Of a stretch of 64,000 nt of DNA, positions 50,165 through 62,100 are shown piece by piece. Source of the stretch: Cyclina sinensis. Its lineage: Eukaryota > Mollusca > Bivalvia > Venerida > Veneridae. Made by a program: the position numbers and the translations under genes. The notes beneath the pieces are model-generated. The model searched no databases. It was not told the DNA's origin and saw only the letters and a program-made list of their open reading frames with translations. Within the stretch, counting starts at the first letter, position 1, and every line of letters begins with the position of its first letter. The stretch spans positions 6,657,104 through 6,721,103 of the forward strand of contig JAAONU010000001.1 in the NCBI GenBank assembly GCA_012932295.1, given 5' to 3'.

Positions 50165-53100
50165 CTTCAAATACATATAAAAACATTAAAATACCTGTCA
50201 AAGAAACATAATTAAATATGATATCATATATTATATACAGTGGCAAATAAGTATCACAAATACATAAATGTAATTAAACTGATTAAGAAATAAACAGTTA
50301 GTTCCTGTGTTTTATCAGCGGATAAAATATGGATATTTACTGAAAACACAGACATTTAAATTTAAATGAAGTTCAATCAAATGTAATTTCGTGTGTTAAA
50401 AGAAAACATTTGACCATTTAATGGTCATTAACCACCATCCTTGTTAGCTCTTGTTTGCTCTACAAAATGAAGCTGTCTCAAATTAGACTTATTTGTATTT
50501 TACAATGACACCGACAACAAGTATACTAAAGTCATAATCAAAAGAATGTATCCACAAGCCTGAAATGAGTAAAAACTGACTACAATTTCTAGATATATAC
50601 ATGCATGCAAATGAAACAGAAGACAAAATATTTTGATACTGCATGTGTACCAATTTTCAGCAGAGAAGTGAGAAACAGACTAACTGAAGTTTTGTCCACT
50701 TTATAACAATTTTTCCTTTAATTTTTTTTGGTTGTTATAAATTTCTATTTTTTCTTGCTCTTTACAATACCAGCAAGCTAAAACCTTGATATGAGGTGCA
50801 TTTTCTTAAGACAAATTTTGTAAAATCCATGTACATGTATCGAACCTGTCAACAGCTTAACATTCTGCATTTTAACTGCTGTTAAGGCAATATGATTATT
50901 CAATTAACTTTGTTCAATTGCTAAGCTAAACAAATGTTATCATCTGTGTAACTTCAGTTTGGGATGTACTAACACTCATCAACCCTGTCAGAGAACCATG
51001 TCATTATTGAAATTCAGAAAAAAATAACATGGAGAGTGAAGAAGTTGATCAATCTACAGTGAAAATGACAACAAATTAGTCATAGATGTACTACACCAAT
51101 TTTGCTTTAAATACTTTTTTATAGCTTGACTGTAAACAGCAATAAAGTCAGCTTAGACTGCACATGACTGAAGGCTATAGTCAAAATACAAAATGTACTT
51201 CTTTAAACAAATTAATCAATTACCAAATAATATTATGTTGGCAACAAAGCCATGCAACTGTTCCAACAAACAGCCCTATCAAAAGAAATACATTCTACAG
51301 AAAAATTTGAATATCTTGCATATATAGGGTCAAGTATTTAAAGCAATGCCACTACCAGATACTGAACTAAATACATACAGCATTACAGTACTATGTAATT
51401 ACCTGAATACTTCATACTGTGAAAAACAGAAAAAAATAACACTAATAGCATTGAGATAGTCTAGAGAAATTATGGACGTTGAGAGGAAAACAAATACATT
51501 GCCTTCCATATTAATCAGCAGGTAAAAACGATTTCAACTCAAGAGTCCATAATTACCTTACAACACATTCTTTAACTACCGGTAAGCAGTAAGAAATTTT
51601 CTGCCTTGGTTTAATGGTTCCCAAGCTTTGAAGATTTAATATACAACTTTATGTGACAGCTCTGGACAGAATCACCTCTGTAAATACAACTACCAGTATG
51701 AGTTATTCCACAATACACTGACATTTTCCCCTATGACACTATAAGTGTTTCTCTAAAAAGAAATTGCCTCTGATTTAACATGGCGGCATTTTAACAACTT
51801 TCATTCTAGTTTTATACCTGGGCAAATCACTAGTTCATGTATAGAGCTTTGGTGTGTTTGGACCTTACTTAATTTCCTGAGATGGCTGAGTTGGTACAAT
51901 GGAGTCCTTTATTCAATGGCAACCTCTTAGTAATAAACACAATACCAATTGGGCACACAATTAATTGTTATACATTCTTGTGCAGCAGTATTTTTGCACA
52001 TCGACCTACACCACATATGAGTACAGTTGCTGTAGCATTTTCTTTTATTTGATTATGTAATCATATTAAAGGATAAGCTGAAATTTCTACATGTCTTGAA
52101 TTAAAAAAATTACGTATAAAAACATGCATTACAGATTATGTTTCAAGGACATCCTGGAGATACCAAATGTGATATATTTTAACATTTTGCCAGGTAACAG
52201 GACATTAAAAGAGACTGTCAATAAAGTAAATAATGAACATTTTTCACATTTCTTCATAAAAAAAATGACAGATACAAAAGTGAAAACTCGAGATCTTTGA
52301 TAACTCAACTGGATTACTCAAACATTTTTCTCATCCCCTACTGACTTCAATAGTTTAAATTTTACATATAAATTTGACTGTGATAGAAATAACACAAAGA
52401 ACTGAATTTAAGTACATAACAAAAGAAACTCTGAAAAAAGAGATATGAAAGCTTGTTTCCCATTATCCACTTATAGATATTAGTGACAGAAACTCACAAA
52501 AATGTATACATTACCATTGGGAAATGTGGTATTCCCCATGTACAAGATCAGACAGGATACTGGTACATCACTTGGATTAAAGGCACTGTACACCCGCAGC
52601 CCTTGACCAATGAGTCTGCTCACACCCGTTGGTATGACATCTTCCAGCATGTGTATACTATCAGTAGGCAGTATATCTACCACACAGTAACATTCATGCT
52701 CTGCATTCAGACTAAAGAATTGCCCAATCAGTTTGTGTAGATAACATTTAAAATTGACTACTTCTCTATTTATTTTGCGCAGAATAAGCACTTTGACCAA
52801 ACTCTTGGCTAACAAGTTTTGTGATATTGTTTCAAGCTTGAATTCAACTTCTCGTGCTACATATAGAACCTTGTTAGCATGATCTAACCGTAAAGTTTCT
52901 TCCCTTGGGTACACATTTAATTCAACACTTTTGTTATGTAACCGTGGTAACAGCCAGTTTATCACAATTTTCTTCTCTGGAAATGGTCTCAGCTGCTTAG
53001 TTGAATACGAGGGCATTAGAGTACATTTAGTCCACTGATACATGTTTAAAACTGACCATAAGTCATGTACTCCAAGCATAGAATTTGGCAGAGACAGAAG

Positions 53101-56100
53101 AAGAATAAAGAAATTGTCATTTATTTTCAACACACGCGAAACAGTCGTTTTGTACTTTGTGTTAATTGTATTGGAGAGTTCTTCCAAGCGAGATTCCATG
53201 TTTTCACTTTGATCATTTAAACTGTACAAACATTCATACTGTTCTACTGACACTTCTGTTAGAGATTTTATAAATCCCTCTGTGTTCTGCTGGCTGCAAA
53301 GGAAAGTAAAAGATAACATTTTACTTCTGTCTGTTATAAAATACTTGAGGACAAAATATAATGTTCTGCCGATATACTATACAAACATGTGCAGCCTGTG
53401 TATTTCAAAGGGCATAAAATCATGGTATAATTTTCAGTTAGATTTTGCAAATTATGAGTAAATTTTTGTTTTCATTTACTGACAAAAACTCTGTGTTTTG
53501 CCGTTGTAATCAGTGATATAAGCACAAGGTCTGCAGTGACAGCAGATGAGAACTTTTGTCATTAAGTATACTTACTTATATGTCAACAAAAATGGCAATG
53601 CAATACATCTTATAAACTACCATTACACTCTGACAAAATCTTGACAAAGTTTTTAGCCACGAGTCTTAAAGCCTCAACTGCATGCTAGATATAAGTACTC
53701 TATAGTCTGAAATTTCTGTCATCTCTTTTACATTATAATGATTATATATCTGTAACTTTAGTCAGAATGATAATAAGTTCAAAGTATTTTAGAATTAAGA
53801 AGACATCATTTTTTCACATTCGCCCTGTAATTTACTCACGTAGAACACAACTGTAAGTGCTGGACTGACAAAATATACATGCAGTATTTTTCTGGCATAG
53901 ATATTACATGACAATCTGATTTTATAACTGAAGGCCAAAGAAATGATAAGATGAGAGTTTAAATGAAGCAAAGATCGATTAAAAGCTGAAAAATATCAAA
54001 ATGTTCAAATAACATGAATAGAGTTTTTTAGGCACAAATGTTCATCATGAGACTTTGTTGGTTCTTGGTCTCGGGATTAGCGATCAATTGAGGTTTTGGT
54101 GTGAGATTTTGACTGTTTTTTGAAAAGTTAGACAGATTTTTTTTTTTTGGAAATTATCTGGACCGATTTTTAAGGACTTTTGGACATCGAAATCGGTCCA
54201 TTGAGATAAAATTCGGTCAAAACCGGCAAATTTTCGGTTTTTGGGAGCCCTGCTTCAAAGAATAAGCAAGATATAGACCGAACATATCCGGACGGACACA
54301 AAGACGCATGGACGCACATACACAGAACTATACGCCAAAAGTGGCGACTAAGTCGAGCTCACAACAAGCGGGCTCTACAAAAATGCAATAGAAAAAGGGT
54401 TGAAACTACATGTATTTCTTGTTTATACTATGAATAACCAATGAAACAGTTTTAGTTGCTTAGTGACTACAATTCTGAATTATTTTTTATGATTTTTTTT
54501 TCACTGTACTCTCACCTTCATGATTTTCTATCAATCATTTTATATTAGGGATAATAACTAATGCATTTCAAATTTTTAGGCCCCAGTTTGGTGTAACCCT
54601 TCTCATTTGCACATTTAATTTAATATGCTTCATGTCTGACTGTCAAAAAAGGTATTTAATTTTGTCTTTTAGAAAGTGGATGCTGTCTTTAGAAGCAATC
54701 TTATAAGCAACCCACCAGTAATATCATACCAACCAATCCAATCAATACAAATATAAATAAACATAGTGCACAATTATAACTGTATTAGAATAAAACATGT
54801 AACATTTAAACATCATATTAGTAACAGCAGGTATGCTATCTTGCCAGAAAAAGAAGTTTCTTGCCACAAAACCCACCTAAGCTTATTGGTTAAGTTCCAC
54901 ATGACATAGGGCATGTGTTTATCTTGAAGTCCCTTCTTATTATAACCTTTAGGCCAAAGGAGACAGGTTTCCTCAGAGCAGCCAGCCTGTCTGCATATGG
55001 TTTTTAAATCAGCCACCTCTAATTTGCTGGGAATGATTATATGAAATCCTACAAAGAAGTGAACAAAACAATGATGGTTAATGGAATAGCTAAAACATAG
55101 TGCACATTCTCAATCTCAATCTTGGTACCATATCAAAAATGTCTGATTCTTGAAGTAACAATTTCCCTCAGTTTCACTCACAGGTGGATGCCAATAAATA
55201 CATAACAGCTGACTGGGTAATACTGGTAATTACTTAGTCCCTTGCCTATTAAAATAACTTGTTAATAAAGAAGCCTGTGTGTAAATAACTCTATGACTTA
55301 GTATTTCTTACATTATGTAGAAGATAGAAGGGGGCAAAATGATATATTCCAATATAATCAAATCTATAAATAAATTTCTTTTTCCTTGAAGGACAAGTGA
55401 TTAATGATAAAAGTAGCATCCTAACTCAAGGATGAAGCAAAATGAAGTTTTTTAAAGATGTGAAATAATCAACCTCATTTTAATGCCCAGGTATGTCTGA
55501 AACAATGTAAGCATTTCCCCCAATTTCCTGGCACTGAGTCCTCAACATGCTTCTGGGATGAAAACAACGGTATCTCAGTAGTCAGTAATATAAATATTTG
55601 TGATTGATTATATTTGTGATTGATTTTATAAAAACCTTTTCTTTTAAAGCTCAGTCTATAAGGATTAATTTACTTTGGGGAAAGTGATACCAAATTCCAG
55701 GCCATGCTCTAAATAGGTTGATATCATTATTGTTAAATAGGGATGGCAACAGTTGACCAGCTAACTGGTTAACCATTCGAACCTCCTATTATCGGTTACA
55801 AATTTCCCTAACCAGTTATTTAAAAAAAAAGGAAAATAAAGAAATTAAAAAAGAAATAATTAAAAAAAGATAATAATAAAAACCTCAGTTTCATGGAAAT
55901 AGAATTTTTTTTTAACACAACAGTTGTTCACTCTATACCAAGATATCTATTAAATATTCAAGTTACTTGATTGTAAAATACAGTTCAATGCTTGGGGAAA
56001 GTTTCTTTGATTTTAATGAATACAAGAATGTTATATGCAAAATTTGGACAAATATTTTTCACTTGAAAACATTTTTATCAAACTTAAACAAAGGTAATTA

Positions 56101-59100
56101 TTTACAATCATTGATAGGTTTGATGGGCTGATACCCCTAAATAATTGATAAAAGTTTCATAGCAATCCCTCAAGAGAGTAAATATTTTTGACCTGAAATG
56201 TCCAAAATATCATGCAATACTTAAAGGAAATATTAAAATGATCACTGCCTACTGAGAAACATAAAAGAATATGCATGAAGAACTAATGTCTGGATCAGAA
56301 TTTCAATGCCAATGGGTGTCCAATTTCAACAACCCTAATAATCAACTAGAAGGGCTCAGATATCATATTAGTTAACATGTAAGCATGCAAATTTACATAA
56401 GAAGAAGAATTAACTCAACGGTTGGACTGTTTGGGATAAAATCAATGTGCATGATTTGATAATGGTTGTCTAAAAACTGTTAAGAAAAAGGATATGGAAT
56501 AACATATAGGAATGATTTTGTGGAAGAGAGAACACTGCTTACAAAGCAACTACTAGAACTGGGAAAAGCCATTCTAAATGGAAAGCCATGCTATGGGTCA
56601 AAGGACTACAGTATGTATAATATTTACACAAAGCAAAACTATACCAAGCTAAACTACATCATTAAGTAATGTTACTATATCCAAACTTTTATAAAATCTA
56701 TCTTAAAACTACAACAGTAAAAGCATACTGCACACTAAACAATATAACAAATATATTCAATGAAAAACTGAACATAACAGAGCCGATTTGTTGAAACCAT
56801 TTGAATTATCTTGTATTACTTAACATCCAGCTAAAGTCTTTTTGAGTAATGAAAGTCTGCTGTGGATTAAGGAAAGTCTGATGTGGATTAAAGGAAGTCT
56901 GATGTGGATTAAGGAAAGTCTGATGTGGATTAATGAAAGTCTGATGTGGATTAATGAAAGTCTGCTGTGGATTAAAGGAAAGTCTGATGTGGATTAAAGG
57001 AAGTCTAATGTGGATTAAGGAAAGTCTGATGTGGATTAAAGGAAGTCTGATGTGGATTAAGGAAAGTCTGATGTGGATTAAGGAAAGTCTGATGTGGATT
57101 AAAGGAAGTCTGATGTGGATTAAGGAAAGTCTGATGTGGATTAAGGAAAGTTTGGTTAAAACTTGTGCAAGACTACATTTTTATTGACTGCTGATTTCCA
57201 AAGAGAAAAAATTTAATACCTTATCAAAAACTAGCATTTGAAAATGGACTGTTTGATTTTACTGAAAGATTTGTACAAAAAAAAGGTACAAAAAAATCCA
57301 TTTCAAATTTTGTAAAAATCAATATATATCAATCAAAATCAATAAAAATCAATCTATAACATGATGACATATATGCATTATGCACTTATCTAAAATCAAT
57401 TCCAACTAGAGCATGTCAAGGAAGTGATGAATACCTCCCCACACTATTGGTCACATGATTGAAAACTTTGTAAAAGGGGTCATTATAAAATTCTTGCATG
57501 GCAGTGGAGTGAGCAAAGCATATTTATGATGCTATTTTATTTCATGGTAAGATGTGACAGGAAGCCACAGAATACCAAGGTGGAAAATAACCAGGAAAGT
57601 GACATTTATTTCAATAGAAATAAAATCCCTCCATGCATGGAGAAGTTACGGCCCGACAAAATCATCTTACACGCCGTCTCATCTAGATGAACAATATGCC
57701 AGGGTATTTCAAAATCCTTTAATGCATGGAGAAATTATGGCCCAGCCAAGGACTATTATTAACATGTATTACATTTGACATGTCAATGTGACCTTGACAT
57801 TTGAGCTATGGACCTGGTTCTAAAATATGACACATCACTTAGCATAAAGCTTCCTACACAAAAAACCAGCTACTGGCTGTGCAAAGTGTGTCAAAACACT
57901 GAGGTGAACTGAGTCACTTTTACAATGTTACTTGTGAAACAACTTTTGATCAGTCACTTGAAATGTTTGAAGAAATTAGGGTTGATATTTAAATGTGAAA
58001 GATTTCCATATATGCACACTGTATTTGACATTTACTTGTTTTCCCAAAAGGTCACTTGAAAAGAAGAAAAAAAAGTGACAAAGCATCCACATGTACATGG
58101 GACATTCAATATATATAATGCAACCTATTAAATAATTTCAGAAATAAATATTTTAAGGTTGTTACTGTTCTACATTCCTTGCAATAATATCCTTTGTCGT
58201 CAATGACAGACTTCCACCTCTTTGGCAGGTCATCTATACTGGTTGCTAGGCCATGACGCTTACAGTGACGACATATAACATCATTATACAAGCCATTGCG
58301 TATGTTAGTTGCTAACTGCATTTGTATTGAAGTATCTACATGTCAAGTTTGAAAGGGATTGGTTGCATACATAAGAAACTATTAGATAGGTTGCATTTAT
58401 ATCGAATGACCCTGGTATAATATTAATGGAAATAAGACAAAATGATTACACATTTGGTGCCACAATATTAGTATAATGATAATGTGCTAATGAGTATTTG
58501 ATGGTAACTAATTCTTCAAGTGGGATCATACAAAAAAATCACCAAAATAACAAAACATTTTCCACATTTTAAACACACAACAAATTGAGTACTGTTCTTC
58601 TAAAAAAAGCAATAAGCATAAAGTAAAAAGAAATGAAAACTGAGAAATGCCATACCTTCGTCAATATTTCTGATCTCATGCCGACTATTTTCTGACAGAT
58701 CTGACTCATTTGGGCTGTTGCTTGTGTTAAAGTCTTCTGAGACCTCACCACAAGATTCATGTTCTGACACCGCAGTAAAGAAACTGTCTTCATCACCATT
58801 TTGCCTTCTACCAATATAAAGAAATTATTGAAAGTATAAGGTTGAGTATGAAATTCTTTGGCAACTGTTGACTAAAAAAGAATACTAAATCCTTTGAAAT
58901 TTTTCAAAACTACTGCAAGGGTAGCACTGAATGTTTCAAAGTAGAATTTTAGTTTCATACCAACCTCCCTTGGGATTCAACTGATGCAGAAGGAAAATTT
59001 ACAGGCTAAATTTTTGAATATAACTTCATTTTGTCAATGAAATAATTTAATTAAGTTTTAGATTCTGTCAAACAAATTAAGTCATGAAAGTAAAAAGATA

Positions 59101-62100
59101 TCTTTTGAGTACAGTTCGAAATACATAAAAAGCATTCCTGTGAATGCATGGAGCAGAATTGTTTGAGTAATTTAAGAAAAGGCAATATAAGAAACATTTC
59201 CATAAAGTTTGATGAAAAATGGCATGTCAGTGTGTCGTTTGAAGCCAAATATTGACTAAAATCTTTTTTTTACCCTGGTGGTCATTTTGTGCAACAGAGC
59301 TTAACCACCTGAACAATTTTAATCTGGGCAAAATAAGGAACATTTCTGTAAAATTTGGGTTGAAAATGAGCTTCTAGTTTAGGAGATGTTTGAATTTGTT
59401 TCTATTTTTAGCTTCTGCAACCCTTATGTGCAATGCAGTGAAACAGTTTGAGCAATTTTAGAAAAGGGCAATAAAAGACACATTTCTGTTAAGTTTGATT
59501 AAAAATGGCCTTGTAGTTTTGGAGGAGAGGGCATTTGAAGTAAAATGTTGACAATGGACGACTGACACCGGTTGATCCCAATAACTTACCCTGAGCATTT
59601 GCTCAGGTGAGCTAAAAATATACAAAGAAGAGTTAGGGCTTCTATGCACTGCACTTCTCTACAGTGAGATCTATTTACCTATCAAGTTTCATGTTGATAT
59701 CTGTTATTGTCTTTGAGAAATGACAGAAATATGATACGAAAATTAACATAGTGCAATAACTCAAAAATTACTCAAAGAAGACTTGCTGTTCTTATGCACT
59801 GCACTTCTTTTTTATAAGACATGTTAAAGAACTTAGCAAGTTTCCAGGAAGTAGAAAACACTGGATATTTCTCTGACTGGCGTTTTTTCTCAGTTTGTCT
59901 CGCTTTATATACAGGTACCTTGTTACAGTAAGCATTGCTAGATTTCCGTCCACTGTCATTTTAGCAGTGTGAAAACTAGGATTCTATTTCTGTTTTTTTT
60001 TAAATAAATTAAAACATTCATGTCACAATCGCGTGGTCATCTTTTGAAAACACATGGATTTTGATGATGTATTTGAGTTTATTTATCGACAGTACCGGTT
60101 GCCCATATGACCAATGCCCCATTCAGAGATTATGTTGTGAGGGGATAGTGCAAGATACAGAAGGAATCCCGTTCCAGAGACACCACTGGTTCTTTTGCAT
60201 GCTCAGTGTACAGCACTGATACATGGGACCTTGGTTTAACATCTCATTCGAAAGACAATTAGTAATGTTAGTGTAGGAGCAGGGGATCGATCTCGAGACC
60301 CCTGTGTTACCAGTCCAGCGTGTTACCACTTGTACTTACTAATTGGTTCACGAACAACTTGACATATTTAATCTGTTAATTGCCACAAACTGACACTCAC
60401 ATGTATATTACCGGATATTACAACACGTGGACTGCGTCTATTGATTTATTACTAGTTACCCCCTATTGATATAGGAAAACCAGTCAAGCGCCTCGATCTG
60501 AGCTAAACATTCTATTTTTTGACTCGGGGATTTCCCAAAATGTCGGAAGTCATACTTTTAGCATGTTTTCGCCAATCTTGATTTTTTTGAGCCAATTTTC
60601 GCAATTTGGAGCCATTGGCTCCGTTGGCGAATGCCAGCACGAGCACTGCTAAGGGACCAATTCTTTTGTTATTTTCTTTTCTTGTACAGGGGTTCAGGTC
60701 CCCTTATTCTATTGAAATGGAGTGACGTCTACTGTCCCCTTTTCTTCTGTTTATTGTTATAAGGCCCCTAAACCTCACTGCATCACTTGGACGGACAGAC
60801 AGATGGATGACCCCGGAAGGACAAAGCAGCAACTATACGCTCACCCTGGAAGTTTTTCGGGGAGCATAATGATATATACAGAAAACGTTTGTTAACTCTT
60901 TATTATATACTAAGTAAATTTATCAAAATTTCTTGACAATCATTACATTAAAGGATAGTATAGATTTTTCAGTTTTTTGGTTAAATGTCAGGGTAGGATT
61001 TAATAGCAGCCACGTTAGGTTGCATTAACATGGCAATAGAGCAACACATCAAACTGTTGATTTGGTATCTGTTCATCTGTCATACTAAATTTGTTTTGGA
61101 ACAAGTCAGAAACAATTAACTGGTGAATAATTGATTATTCTATGGAACAAGTCAGAAACAATTAACTGGTGAATAATTGATTATTCTATCATGTATTAGA
61201 TGATAATTTCTATTTCAAAAATGTAAAATAGTTAAAACTAACATAAACTATAAAAGTAACTACAAACCCGTTTCCAAAATCATTTAGTTTATTCCTTTGA
61301 TACAGGAGAGATGTATACTGCCGTTTTGTCTCTGACACAACTTCCTCCGATGTCATCCCCGGGCTAGACATTTCCGACTTGCTCTCTTCCTTCTTGACAG
61401 GTTCGACTTTCTGTGGATCATCAACCTTGGCCTTCTTGGATGGTGGCTCATTGTCAGTGTCACTGTTGTCATCATCTGATCTGTCATCATCAACCTCATC
61501 ACTTGACTGATTCTTTCCAACAATGTCATCAGCTTGACATCAGATAAATAAGAATCAATAGTTTGCCCTAAACAGCTAATTGTGCTGTATAACAGATCTC
61601 TCCATACTGGTATAAATATTACTGTGGACAACATTGCGTGGTAAGTTTCTCAATTATCAATTTTATATAATTTATTTCACACAAAATGTTCAGTACATGT
61701 ACTAGTTTCTAGAATCCAGCAAGGTTTTCTCCAATAGGTAAGATGATTCTTTGTGCAATCATCAAATCAATTATTTGTTACTTCAGTATTTATAAACCAG
61801 AGGGCTATGATGGTCCTAGATCACTCACCTGAATACTCTGCCTGTGGGTCTGCTGTTGAGCAAACATCAGAAGCTTTTTCTAAGATTCTCCCTATATAAA
61901 TCTATATGAATTCAAGTGACACCTAGGGTAATGCCAATTTTCACTCAAGGGGCATAATTTTGACAAACTTGGTAGATGGCCTCTAACTGATGCTCCATTA
62001 AAAATATCTAAGTTCTAGGCTATGTGGTTTCAGACAAGTTTTTTTCAAATTTTCCATATATAAGCCAATGTAAAATCAACTGACACCCTGGGCGAGACCA

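Noticed and set aside
51884..51945. tRNA-Leu/Ser-like start (GATGGCTGAGTTGG)
   Set aside because: No B box or acceptor stem follows; probably chance or a decayed SINE.
52483..52740. Plus-strand open frame opposite the large ePHD-gene exon
   Set aside because: It is antisense to a 779-base exon with consistent splice phases; a shadow frame.
55470..55560. Missing ePHD-gene exon containing NWGKCLHC
   Set aside because: It has an acceptor-like CCCAG, but every frame meets a stop before a donor in the needed phase.
56954..57187. Plus-strand protein made of MWIKESL repeats
   Set aside because: It is the translation of a 21-bp minisatellite. Unit lengths vary between 20 and 22, which breaks the frame elsewhere.
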